A stretch of 64,000 nucleotides of DNA, from NCBI GenBank assembly GCA_016220085.1, contig JACRIN010000010.1, positions 1 through 64,000 of the forward strand, read 5' to 3'. Each line of letters starts with the position of its first letter. Position 1 is the stretch's first letter. Below, piece by piece: positions 42,987-52,300 of the stretch. The stretch is from Planctomycetota bacterium (lineage in GTDB: Bacteria > Planctomycetota > UBA1135 > GCA-002686595). A program made the position numbers and the translations under genes. Under the pieces are notes generated by a model, which did not search any database, had not been told where the DNA came from, and saw only the letters and a program-made list of their open reading frames with translations.

Positions 42987-43688
42987 TCAGTCCTTGCCGA
43001 GCTTGGTGAGCGCGAGCTCCTCGTTCTCGCGGATCAGCCCCACGCCCGCCGCGTAGAACTTGCGCTCCTTCCACTTGCCGGCGACATCTCCTTCGCGGAT
43101 CACGACGACGCCGCGGTACGCGCCGACGGGCACGTTCAACGTCGCGTCGATCGCCGCGACTTCGTCGAACTCCTCCGCGTCGGGCGGCGAGTTCTCGGAC
43201 TTGAAGCGCAATCCGACCGTCGGATGCGCGGGCATGATCAAGCACGGCTCGACCGCGTTGCGTCCGACGAGCCACGCGCCGCCGTGGCCGACGACCCGGC
43301 CGTCCTCGTAGTCGTCGACTTCCTCGCCGAAGTACCAGACGTTGCCTTCGGGATCCTGCGCGAAGTAGTTGTAGGAGATCTCGGCGAGCTCGCCGTCCTC
43401 GTACTCCTTCTCCGCGAGGATCAAGCACTCGACGTCGCCCGCGCGACGCGTCTCGTCGAGCACTTCGCGGACGACGAGCTCGTCGTCGGAGCGCAGCTCG
43501 GCGTAGCGCACGCTCGAGAGCGGCAGGAACGGATGGGTGATCGACGCGGAGAAGCGCGTGCCGTCGGAGAGCGGCGTCGGCGTCGGCCAAGCGGCGGCCT
43601 CCGCGTCGGACGGCTGCGTTCCTTCGGTCACGCACGCACTTGCAAGACCCAGCGCGGCGAGCGCGCACGCGATCCAACGACTAGCCAT
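42987..43688 (-). CDS. Lipoprotein of unknown function
   Basis: A 233-residue lipoprotein (lipobox GLASAC) behind GAGGAGAGGGA. The body (ITHPFLPLSSVRYAELRSDD, EISYNYFAQDPEGNVWYFG, GAWLVGRNAVEPCLIMPAHP, YAAGVGLIRENEELAL) is a beta-rich domain that I have seen in many hypothetical planctomycete and actinobacterial lipoproteins. No function is known to me. The 160 bases between its stop and the convergent PLD-like gene hold nothing I can support. Confidence 0.72.
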   Translation of the reverse strand: MASRWIACALAALGLASACVTEGTQPSDAEAAAWPTPTPLSDGTRFSASITHPFLPLSSVRYAELRSDDELVVREVLDETRRAGDVECLILAEKEYEDGELAEISYNYFAQDPEGNVWYFGEEVDDYEDGRVVGHGGAWLVGRNAVEPCLIMPAHPTVGLRFKSENSPPDAEEFDEVAAIDATLNVPVGAYRGVVVIREGDVAGKWKERKFYAAGVGLIRENEELALTKLGKD

Positions 43689-43744
43689 CTCTTCCCTCTC
43701 CTCGTTCGAGCGGCACGTTCGGGTGCCGCGGCGTTCCGGACTCG

Positions 43745-44413
43745 TCAGCGCGTCGTGAAGTAGTGCTCGACGATCGTGCGATTGCCTTCAGCGCCGACGG
43801 TGACCACCTCGACGTGCGTGTTCATCCCCGACTTCAAGAAGCCCTTGGGCACGTCGAAGGACTGCGCGCCGGCGGGCAGCGTGACCTTCATCGTGTCGCT
43901 CTCCTCTTGCTCGAGCGAGATCTCGTACGCGACCGCGCTCGCATCCGAGCTCCAACGCAGCTCGAAGCCGTCGGCGGAAACGCCGACCGCGCCGTCGGGC
44001 GGATACTCGATCGTCGCAGCCGACGGCAGCGCGTAGGAAAGCGTCGCGGAGCCGAGCAACGCTTCACCGTCCGCGCTGGTGCCACGCAGCGTGTACAGCC
44101 CCTCGGGATGCTCGTGCCGGAGCTCGTCGGGCGTCATCTCGCGCGACTCGACGACGAACCCGGAGAGCGCGAGCGCCGCGCCTTGGCCGCCTTTCATGCG
44201 CAGCATCGGCACGCCGCGCGGATCGCGGACCTCGAGCCCGATCACGCTCGCCTCCGACTCCGCCTCGACGCAGAGCGCGATCTCGCCGAGCGTCGCGTTG
44301 TACTCGAGCGACACGCGCTCTTCCTTGAACACCGCCGTCCGCTCGAGGGGCGTCGCCTGCACGCCGACCAAACCGAGCGCGAGCACCGAGCCGCCGATCC
44401 AGAGCTTGCCCAT
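43745..44413 (-). CDS. Secreted protein of unknown function
   Basis: A 222-residue exported protein starting at ATG 44413 behind GGAGG, with signal peptide LWIGGSVLALGLVGVQATP. The N-terminal part (SLEYNATLGEIALCVEAES, VIGLEVRDPRGVPMLRM) and the C-terminal fibronectin-like part (TIEYPPDGAVGVSADGFELR, AVAYEISLEQEESD) are beta-rich. It sits 56 bases before the preceding lipoprotein gene on the same strand, so they may be co-transcribed. Confidence 0.7.
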   Translation of the reverse strand: MGKLWIGGSVLALGLVGVQATPLERTAVFKEERVSLEYNATLGEIALCVEAESEASVIGLEVRDPRGVPMLRMKGGQGAALALSGFVVESREMTPDELRHEHPEGLYTLRGTSADGEALLGSATLSYALPSAATIEYPPDGAVGVSADGFELRWSSDASAVAYEISLEQEESDTMKVTLPAGAQSFDVPKGFLKSGMNTHVEVVTVGAEGNRTIVEHYFTTR

Positions 44414-44635
44414 GATCGAACCTCCTGCCGTCGTATCCACCGCCCGCGTCGCGACGAGCGACAGCGGCGGGCCTGCGGACCCGCTTCGAGGCTACTGCGC
44501 GAACGCCGGAGCGGATTATCGCACGGTTACGCCGCCGCGGCGGCGCTCGGAGCGCCCGCGCAGCCGGCGCGTGAGACGCGGCGGGAAGAGGAGCGCAGCG
44601 CTCGCGCGCGCGGAGTCGTCCCGGCCGGCGTCTCG

Positions 44636-44665
44636 TTGACACTCGCCGACTTGCGGGCGTACGGT
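44636..44665 (+). promoter_or_regulatory. Sigma70-like promoter of the GlsB-type gene
   Basis: A consensus TTGACA at 44636-44641 and TACGGT at 44660-44665, spaced by 18 bases, lie 28 bases before ATG 44694, with ACGGAGG in between as ribosome-binding site. This is the clearest promoter in the window. Confidence 0.7.
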
Positions 44666-44693
44666 CGCACTCGGGCGGGAACGGAGGCAGCAC

Positions 44694-44942
44694 ATGCAAG
44701 TGATCTGGTTCTTGATCATCGGTGGCCTGGCGGGCTGGCTCGCCGGCATCGTCACCAAGGGCAAGGGCTTCGGCGTGCTCGGCAACGTGATCATCGGCGT
44801 CATCGGCGCGGTCCTCGGAGGCTTCCTCTTCCGCGTCGTCGGCCTCAGCGCCGCGCCGAACTCGCTCGGCGAGCTCTTGATGGCGTTCGCGGGCGCGATC
44901 GTGCTGCTCTACCTGCTGAGCTTCGTCAAGAAGCCGGGTTGA
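44694..44942 (+). CDS. GlsB/YeaQ/YmgE-family stress-response membrane protein
   Basis: An 82-residue protein with three membrane helices: IWFLIIGGLAGWLAGIV, LGNVIIGVIGAVLGGFLF and LMAFAGAIVLLYLLSF. The Gly-rich pattern GLAGWLAG with KGKGFGVLGN is diagnostic of the transglycosylase-associated/GlsB family, which is linked to general stress. It has its own consensus promoter. Confidence 0.92.
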   Translation: MQVIWFLIIGGLAGWLAGIVTKGKGFGVLGNVIIGVIGAVLGGFLFRVVGLSAAPNSLGELLMAFAGAIVLLYLLSFVKKPG

Positions 44943-44979
44943 TGCAGCGAGTTCGGTCGGGGCCGCGTCTCGACGTCCA

Positions 44980-45007
44980 TTGCGCGCGGCAGCGGCCCGC
45001 GTAGGCT
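44980..45007 (+). promoter_or_regulatory. Candidate promoter of the VIT1-like gene
   Basis: TTGCGC (44980-44985) and TAGGCT (45002-45007), spaced by 16 bases; the -10 ends 6 bases before ATG 45014 with no Shine-Dalgarno sequence, so the transcript would be leaderless. Confidence 0.5.
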
Positions 45008-45013
45008 CTCGCC

Positions 45014-46051
45014 ATGGCCGCGCTCGAGAGTTGGCACGAGGAGAAGCAGTCGGCGTTCCTCTACCGCGTCCTCGCCGAGGCGGAGAGCGGCAATGCGCGC
45101 GCGCGGATGTTCGCGCAGCTCGCCGACAACGCCGAGAAGCAGGCCGGGATGTGGGCGGAGCGTCTGAAGTCCGCCGGATCGCCTCCGCCGAGCTCGTTCC
45201 AGCCGGAGACGCGCGCGCGGATCGCCGCGCGGCTGATCCGAATCTTCGGCGGGCGCTCGATGCGGCCGATGCTCGCCGCGCTCAAGGTGCGCGGGCTCTC
45301 GCTCTACTCGGTGCCGTCGTTGAGCTCCGGCCACGCGATGCCGACGACGCTCTCGCCCGAACGTCGCCATCGCGCGGCGTCGAGCGGCGGCTCGCTGCGG
45401 GCCGCGGTCTTCGGGATGAACGACGGACTGGTTTCGAACACGAGCTTGATCCTCGGCGTCGCCGGCGCCGCCGCCGCGCCGAACGCGATCCTGATCGCGG
45501 GGCTCGCGGGTCTCTTGGCCGGCGCGTTTTCGATGGCGGCGGGCGAATACGTGTCGGTGCTCTCTCAGCGCGAACTCTTCGAGTACCAGATCGCGCTCGA
45601 GAAGGCCGAGCTCGACGAGTATCCCGAGGAGGAGGCCGAGGAACTCGCGCTCGTCTACCGCGCGCGCGGCCTCGACGACGCCGACGCGAAGAAGCTCGCC
45701 TCGCGCGTGATGAGCGATCCGAAGAGCGCGCTCGACGCGTTGGCGCGCGAGGAGCTCGGGCTCGACCCCGACGACCTCGGTTCGCCGTGGGGAGCCGCCG
45801 GGTCGTCGTTCGCGGCGTTCGCGGTCGGCGCGCTGGTCCCGCTCGCGCCGTTCCTCTTCCTGACCGGCGACCAAGCGGTGCTCGCGGCGGCGATCGTCGC
45901 CTCGATCGCGCTGTTCGGCGTCGGCGCGGCGCTCTCGCTCTTCACCAACCGCGGCGCGTGGTTCAGCGGCCTGCGGATGCTCGCGATCGGCGCGCTGGCG
46001 GGAGGCGCGACGTGGAGCGTCGGCAAGCTCTTCGGCGTCGCGCTCGGCTGA
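45014..46051 (+). CDS. VIT1/CCC1-family transporter with N-terminal ferritin-like part
   Basis: A 345-residue protein. Residues 1-60 (HEEKQSAFLYRVLAEAESG, LADNAEKQAGMWAERL) form rubrerythrin-like helices. The membrane domain starts at AAVFGMNDGLVSNTSLILG, the VIT signature, followed by LLAGAFSMAAGEYVSVLSQ, a charged cytoplasmic metal-binding helix region (YPEEEAEELALVYRARGL) and three further helices. It exports or sequesters iron/manganese in a proton-coupled way (family knowledge). This fused architecture is known in bacteria. Confidence 0.9.
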   Translation: MAALESWHEEKQSAFLYRVLAEAESGNARARMFAQLADNAEKQAGMWAERLKSAGSPPPSSFQPETRARIAARLIRIFGGRSMRPMLAALKVRGLSLYSVPSLSSGHAMPTTLSPERRHRAASSGGSLRAAVFGMNDGLVSNTSLILGVAGAAAAPNAILIAGLAGLLAGAFSMAAGEYVSVLSQRELFEYQIALEKAELDEYPEEEAEELALVYRARGLDDADAKKLASRVMSDPKSALDALAREELGLDPDDLGSPWGAAGSSFAAFAVGALVPLAPFLFLTGDQAVLAAAIVASIALFGVGAALSLFTNRGAWFSGLRMLAIGALAGGATWSVGKLFGVALG

Positions 46052-46056
46052 CGAGC

Positions 46057-46114
46057 GTCGCACCGCTGCTTCCCGCTTCGTCGGAGCGCGAGGCTCGGGA
46101 CGCAGCGGTGCGAC
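46057..46114. terminator. Bidirectional 13-bp stem-loop between convergent genes
   Basis: GTCGCACCGCTGC (46057-46069) and its exact reverse complement (46102-46114) flank a 32-base loop between the convergent VIT1-like and CPBP genes. No T-run follows. Confidence 0.65.
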
Positions 46115-46122
46115 ACGGAGCG

Positions 46123-46800
46123 TCACCCGAAGATCAGCACCCACCCTATCGCGAGCAACGTCGCGTCGACGAGCGCGTGGCTCACCCATCCGGGCCAGAC
46201 CGACCGATAGCGCGCGTACGTCCACGACCAGAACGCGCCGGCGACGAACACGCCGACGGAAGCGACCAGCGCGAAGCTCCAGCCGAACTGCGCGTTCAAG
46301 AGCAACGTGTGGTGCGCCGTGAACGCCGCCGCGGACGCAACGACCGCGCTCGTCGGCCGCACGAGCCGCGCGAACTGCGTGTACACGAACCAGCGCCACG
46401 CGTACTCCTCGATCAACGAGTTGCCGAGGATCGTGTAGATCGCGATCGCGAGGTAGCTCGCGTGTTCGCCGATGCCGTTGGCGTCCGCGAGCCGTCGCAG
46501 CTCGGCGCCGTCGATCCACACTTCGCCGACGAAGTGCCAGAACGCGAGCACGGCGAGCGAGAGCACCACGCCGCTCGCGATGCCGAAACCAAGACCGCCG
46601 TGGCGCGCGGGTGAGAGGCTCGGCTTGCCGCGCTCGACGAACACGAGCCAACAGAGCGGCGCGACGACGAACAGCACCTTCGTCGCGAGCCACACTCCCG
46701 CACCGACCGGCCCGGGCGCGACGTACATCGACGCGACCACGCCGATCGACGGCAACGGCACGACGCAGAGCAACGCGGCGAGCGAACGACGACGCTCCAT
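46123..46800 (-). CDS. CPBP-family intramembrane glutamic endopeptidase
   Basis: A 225-residue polytopic protein. NSLIEEYAWRWFVYTQF carries the EExxxR motif, FTAHHTLLLNAQF the second His motif and WVSHALVDATLL the third, as in CAAX-protease/bacteriocin-processing (CPBP) enzymes. Six or more membrane helices are visible. The target is unknown. ATG 46800 is used since upstream sequence is Arg-rich and non-coding in appearance. Confidence 0.9.
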   Translation of the reverse strand: MERRRSLAALLCVVPLPSIGVVASMYVAPGPVGAGVWLATKVLFVVAPLCWLVFVERGKPSLSPARHGGLGFGIASGVVLSLAVLAFWHFVGEVWIDGAELRRLADANGIGEHASYLAIAIYTILGNSLIEEYAWRWFVYTQFARLVRPTSAVVASAAAFTAHHTLLLNAQFGWSFALVASVGVFVAGAFWSWTYARYRSVWPGWVSHALVDATLLAIGWVLIFG

Positions 46801-46966
46801 GGTGCGCGCGAGCGTAGCGCCCCGCGCCGCCGAGCTCCCTCGACTCGTTCCGATCGACGCGCTGCTCGCCGCGAAGCGATCCACGGCTCGCGCGAGACGC
46901 GCCGACCTCGTGGCTGCGGGTCGCGCCGACGCCTAAGATCGCCCCGCGGTCCCCACCGCGCGCCCG

Positions 46967-47956
46967 ATGCCTCCGTCGAACGTCCCCGCGAAGCCGCGTC
47001 GTCGCCTGATCGCACGTCTCGCGCTCGCCACGCTGGGCGCGCTCGGCCTGCTCGAGCTCGGCGCGCGCCTCTGGAGCTCGCAGACGTCCGGTCCGAGCAC
47101 CAATCCGCGCTACGTCGAGCACGACGACGTCCTCGGCTGGCGCTATCGCCCCGGCGCCGAGCTGCGGCACGCGACCGACGAGTTCGACGTCGAGATCACG
47201 ATCGACGAGCACGGTTTCCGTCGCCAAGCGTCGCTCCCCGCGCGCGCGCCCGACGTGCTCGTCTTCGGCGACTCGTTCGCGTTCGGCTGGGGCGTCGAGG
47301 CGAGCGAGACGTGGGCGGCGCGGCTCGAGAGCGCGCTCGACCTCACCGTCTGGAACCTCGCGGTTTCCGGTTTCAGCGTCGATCAGGAGCTGCTCCTTTG
47401 GCGCGGGCGAGCCCGCCTCCTCCCGCTCGACGTGCCGTGCGCGCCGAAGCTCGTGCTCGTGCTCTCGTGCGGCAACGACCTGCCCGAAGCGATGGGCGAC
47501 CGCAGCTACGGCAAGGCGAAGCCTCGGTTCGAGCTCGCGGGTGACGAGCTCGTGCTCACCAACGTGCCGGTGCCGGAGTCGTGGCTCGAGCGCAACTCGC
47601 AGGCGTGGCGTTCGCTCGCGAAGCGCTGGTACGCGCGCGGCGAGCCCGAGCCCACGCACGCGACCGTCGAGCGCGGCCGCGACCTGGTCGCGACGATCCT
47701 CGCGACGTTCGATCGCGAGTGCGCGACGGTCGGCGCGAAGCTCGTCGTGATCACGACCGAGGACCGTTGGCTCGGCGAGCGCCTCGACGCTCGCGGCGTG
47801 ACGCATTTCGACCTCGAGGCCGAGCTCGCGGCCGCCGCCTCGCGCGGCGAGCGCGTCGCGTTCCCGAAGGACGGCCATTGGACGCCGCGCGGGCACGAGT
47901 TCGTCGCCGAAATCGTCGCGCGGCGCCTGCGCGGGCTCGCGCTGCTCGCTCGCTGA
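46967..47956 (+). CDS. SGNH/GDSL-type hydrolase, membrane-anchored
   Basis: A 329-residue protein with an N-terminal anchor (LIARLALATLGALGLLELG). VLVFGDSFAFGWGVEASETW contains block I with the nucleophile Ser, VLVLSCGNDLPEAMG is block III (Gly-Asn), and DGHWTPRGHEFVAE is block V with Asp and His. It probably removes acetyl or acyl groups from a cell-surface polymer. TAAGAT at 46934-46939 is a possible -10. Confidence 0.88.
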   Translation: MPPSNVPAKPRRRLIARLALATLGALGLLELGARLWSSQTSGPSTNPRYVEHDDVLGWRYRPGAELRHATDEFDVEITIDEHGFRRQASLPARAPDVLVFGDSFAFGWGVEASETWAARLESALDLTVWNLAVSGFSVDQELLLWRGRARLLPLDVPCAPKLVLVLSCGNDLPEAMGDRSYGKAKPRFELAGDELVLTNVPVPESWLERNSQAWRSLAKRWYARGEPEPTHATVERGRDLVATILATFDRECATVGAKLVVITTEDRWLGERLDARGVTHFDLEAELAAAASRGERVAFPKDGHWTPRGHEFVAEIVARRLRGLALLAR

Positions 47957-48150
47957 CCGCCGAACCGTTCCGAGAGCGCCGACCGCGCGAAGAATGATCG
48001 CGCGCAGCGAGCGCAACGGGTCCGCGCGCTTTCGCGCCGCGTTCGCTAGTTTGTCCCGGCCCCTTCCGCGGAGCGGGCGAGCGTCGCGCGGCGAGTCCGG
48101 CGGCGACCGACCGCCGGCGCAAGCGCCCGACACCGCCTCCTCCACCTCCG

Positions 48151-49389
48151 ATGACGCTCACCTCGATCCTGTACACCCTCGGAAGCGCGCCGATGTTCGC
48201 TGCGCGGCCGTTCCTCGCGGCGTTCGTGACCGCGCTGCTCGCACGTTTCGGCGCGCACCTCCCGTGGCTCGGCGAGCGCGAGGTCATCCAGGTCCTGTCG
48301 CGCGCGCCCGACTGGTTCACCAGCAACACGGCGCTCGGCGTGCTCGGCGCGCTCGCGGTGGTCGAGATCGCGTCGGCGAAGTCCGCGGAGCTCAAGGCGT
48401 TCATGGCCGACTTCGACGCGTTGATGAAGAGCCTCGTCGCGCTGGTGGTCAGCCTCGCCGTGCTCGATCCGGAGACCGAGAAGGTCGTCACGACGATCGA
48501 CAAGCTCGGGATGTTCTCGTGGAGCTTCTCCGCGCTCGCCGCCGGCACCGTGTTCGGCATGACGATGCTGCGCAACCAGATCGTCGCGTTGATCGACGAG
48601 CTCGACGGCGACGACGACATCGGGCTGCAGACGTTGATCAACTGGATCGAGAACATCTGGACGGTGATGGGCATCTTCGTGCTCGTCCTGTTGCCGATCC
48701 TGGCGGTCGTCCTCTCCGCGCTGACCGCGCTCGGGCTGTACGTCGCTCGCAAGCGCGCCGAGCGCAAGGAGGAGGCGAGCAAGACGCCGTGCACGAACTG
48801 CGGCACGCGGATCCTCCAGCACGCGACGCGCTGCCACTCGTGCGGCACCGCGGTCGCCGCGCCGCGCAAGGTCGGCGTGTTCGGCCAACCGAAGAGCGAC
48901 CCGACGCCCGACGTCGCGCTCCATCGCTTCGAGCTCGTCGCGCGCAAGCGGTGCCCCGACTGCGCGACGCGCTTGCCGAAACGCCAAGTGCGCCAGACCT
49001 GCGACACGTGCGGCCGGATCACGTTCCTGTCGGCCGGCGAGTTCCAGTCGTACCTCGCGGCGCTCGACCAGCGCCTGCCGCGCACGCTCGGCATCTGCTT
49101 CCTGCTGAGCGCCGTGCCGCTGCTCGGCGTCGTGCCCGGCGTCATCTACTACCGTCTGACGATGATCACCGGCGTGCGCGGCTACATCCCGCCGCTGCGC
49201 GGCTGCACGACGAAGTGGATCGTGCGTTTCGTCAACTGGGGCGTGATCGCGCTCCAACCGGTTCCGCTGCTCGGCGCGACGATCGTGCCGCTGATGTGCT
49301 GGACGAACTTCGTGATCTACAAGCGCTCGCTGTCGGGCCGCGCGACGACCGAGTTCGCCGCCGCCGCGCCGAAGGAACTGCCGGCCTGA
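48151..49389 (+). CDS. DUF4126 membrane protein with two zinc ribbons
   Basis: A 412-residue protein. The first ~205 residues are a DUF4126-like membrane domain (FLAAFVTALLARFGAHLPWL, NTALGVLGALAVVEIASAKS, LMKSLVALVVSLAVL). Then a cytosolic part follows with two Cys-rich zinc ribbons (CTNCGTR...CHSCG and CPDCATR...CDTCG). The C-terminal ~120 residues have further membrane helices (GICFLLSAVPLLGVVPGVIY, LQPVPLLGATIVPLM). TAGTTT at 48047-48052 in CGCTAGTTT resembles the ferredoxin promoter hexamer. The role is unknown. Confidence 0.8.
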   Translation: MTLTSILYTLGSAPMFAARPFLAAFVTALLARFGAHLPWLGEREVIQVLSRAPDWFTSNTALGVLGALAVVEIASAKSAELKAFMADFDALMKSLVALVVSLAVLDPETEKVVTTIDKLGMFSWSFSALAAGTVFGMTMLRNQIVALIDELDGDDDIGLQTLINWIENIWTVMGIFVLVLLPILAVVLSALTALGLYVARKRAERKEEASKTPCTNCGTRILQHATRCHSCGTAVAAPRKVGVFGQPKSDPTPDVALHRFELVARKRCPDCATRLPKRQVRQTCDTCGRITFLSAGEFQSYLAALDQRLPRTLGICFLLSAVPLLGVVPGVIYYRLTMITGVRGYIPPLRGCTTKWIVRFVNWGVIALQPVPLLGATIVPLMCWTNFVIYKRSLSGRATTEFAAAAPKELPA

Positions 49390-49392
49390 CGC

Positions 49393-52300
49393 TCAACGCA
49401 GATCGAGCGTGAGCTCGACGTCCGTCGTCCCGTCGAGCACGAGCCTTCGAGTCACTCGCGATTCGACCTGCAGCATCACCCCTGCGCGAACGTCGTACTC
49501 ACCCACACCCAGCCCCGGAAGCACGGGCTCGGCTTCGCCCCTCGAGTTCAACCAACGGGTCGAGCGAGGCTCGCCCGTCGCGTGCGCGGTGATCGAAATC
49601 GACGGTGCCGCCTCGCAGTCGTTCACCAGCACCTTGACGCGTACCGACGAGCCACGGGCGAAGGTCGCGGGCTCCAGGGACGTCGAACCGGACCCGATCT
49701 CGACGTTCGTGAGGATCAAAGGTGCGAAGTCCTCGATGGGGTCGATCCAGAGTGTCCAAGTTCCAGCTTCGAGCCCCCGGAAGCGCGCGACGCCATCGAC
49801 GACCGGTGCGCGGATCCATGCCACGGGTTCGTCGTTGACCGACCCGCGGTAGACCGCGATTCGGACGAACGGACCGCGGTCCGACTCGCACCCGGCGAGT
49901 TGGGGCACCGGCAACCGGACGTCGTCGCCCGCTTCGAGTTCCAGGACGACATCGCGCTGTCCCCCTCGGACGTCGATCGCGTCGGTCGCCGACTTCAACC
50001 ACGGATGCCACGCGCGCAAGGTCACGGTCCGATCGTGGGGCGTGCGGAACGCGAAAGCCCCATCGTTCGACAGCTCGTATCCGTCCGGCGACAGGTACGC
50101 CGGCAACCACTCCTCGCTGCGCGGCGCCGGATCGATGCCCTCGACGAGCACACGTGCGAAAGCGAGTTCCGCGACGGATGGCCCGACCACCCGACCGCGT
50201 ACCCAGTCGTTTGCCGCGAGGTCGAGCTCGACCTCGCAGGATCGCGCTTCCTCCGTGAGCACGACTGCCGCCGAGCGAAGTCCGGTTTCGCGATCATGAA
50301 CTCGATAGCCCCCGGTCACGAGCCCGTCGAAGACGTACACGCCGCCAGGTCCGTTCGCCCCGTAGAGCTCCGGATGCGGCGTCGTCGGATTGGGCCAACG
50401 ACCCGCGCCCGCATCCCAGGCCTCCAGCGCGATCGCCGCTGTCTCCCCCGGCCGCGTGACGATCCGGTCTGTCAGGGAGCACGCGCGCTCGAGCTCGAAC
50501 TCGATCGTCGACTGCGCAGCGCCTGCGCCGGTCGTGAACGGTGCCGTGGCGCGCACGAATCCTGGAGCGGAGAGCATCACGCGAGGTGAGTTTCCCAATG
50601 TCTCCGGTGCCGCAAGCGCGACGAATTCGCCGAGTTCCGGGAACTCTTCGAGCACGCGCGATCCTTGGCCCGCGGAAAACGTGTACTCGGCGGGCAGGCG
50701 CGCTTCGCCGTCGATCCGAGTGCGAACGCGAACGTGCATCTCGCGCGCCAGCCGAACCTCCAGGCTCGCATCGCCGTGCTCGAGGTCGACGGTTCCCGCC
50801 GAGCGCATCGAGTCCGTGCCGCCCGGCGCGACGACTTGCACCCTGACTTGCTCTCCGAAGAGATCCGAGCAAGTCGCAAGGCCCGACGCGTCCGTCATCG
50901 TCCACGGAGCCAGGGCCTGGTTTCCCGGACTGCGCGGTTGCACCGCGGCATTCGCGACCGGCTCGCCGTCTGCGTCGAGCACGCGCACCGAGAGCGTGCG
51001 CGCCCGTCGGAAGACTGCCGGCTCACCGCGATCGGCGGCCTCCTCGACGCTCAAGCGAGCCGCCGCTCCTTCGTTGGTTCGCGCGATGAAGGACGAGCGC
51101 CCGTCGACGCGCCCGACGATGATCTCTCCGCCGCGAACCACACCGCTCACCGGCCCCGGTGCGCTCTGGCTGCGCGTGCCGGGTTCGAACTGCAACCGCA
51201 CCCGTTCACCTTCCGCCGGCGCGGCGACTTCGCCGTCGGCGATCGGCCAAGCGACCGTGCGACCGCCGAGCGGCGACAGCGCGATGCGTAGCTCGTCGGT
51301 GATCGACTCGAGGCGCGCATCGCCTTGCTCGTCGTTCGGGAACGGCCGATAGCCGTCGCAACGGACACGGAGGAATCCAACACTCCCCGTCGGCCAGGCA
51401 AGTCGCGCGCGGCCGGAAGCGTCGGTGACCCGCGTGAGCTCCGCACGCCGCAGTTGCGAGTCGCGCATTCGATAGTCGAGCGCGAGCGCACGCCGAGCGG
51501 AGCTCTGCGTCGGTTCAGTGCCTTCGATCGTGGCGCCGGCGAGCGGTGCCCCAGTCGACTCGTCCTCGACGACGAGCTCGACCTCGCGCTGCGGTACCAG
51601 CGCGAGCGTCAGACGGGGTTCGTCGGGCAAGTGTGCGGCTCGTTGCAGCCACGCGCTCCCTCGCCGAGCCTCGATACGCACGAGACCAGCGGGAATCGCG
51701 GGCAGTCGGAAGACGCCCGCTTCGTTCGTGATTCCGCGCGCGATGCCCGGGTAGTCGGGATCGAGATGCGCGACGACTTCTGCGCCCGCGGCGGGAATTC
51801 CGCCTTCGAGCACGCTGACGTCGAGCGCGGTCGCCGGGAGCAATGGGATGGGCGCAACGACCACTTCCGACTCGACTGGGATCGGCGGAGCGTTTCCCGG
51901 CCACCCCTGCGGCTCTCGACCTGGGATCCAAGTCGCGCGCGCGCCGGCACGATCGTCGCCGAGGCGCGCCCAAAACGTCGCGCGCGCGCCGCTGGTCGGA
52001 CGAATCGCAAGCGCGAACTCGAAGCTGCCGTCATCCCCCGAAATCGTCGCACGAGGGGCTTCGTCGCCGAGCGTGAGTTCGACCGTCGCGCCCGCGGCCG
52101 GCCGACGACGCTCGTCGACCACGCGACCGCGCACGACGACTTCCGGGCGCGCGGCGGCGACCGATCGCGATGCGGAATCGTCGCCAGCGGCTGGATGGTT
52201 CGCCTCGACGGCCGACGCGCTCGCAACGACGGGCGGTGACTGCGTCGAGGTTTCCGGAGCTAGGCTTGTGGAGCTGTGCGCGGAGCCTGCGAGCGCGCCG

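Noticed and set aside
44909-48145. A 1078-codon open frame on the minus strand
   Set aside because: It runs antisense through the VIT1-like and GDSL genes and includes the CPBP region in the wrong frame; composition is Arg/Ala/Glu-rich as expected for shadow frames in GC-rich DNA.
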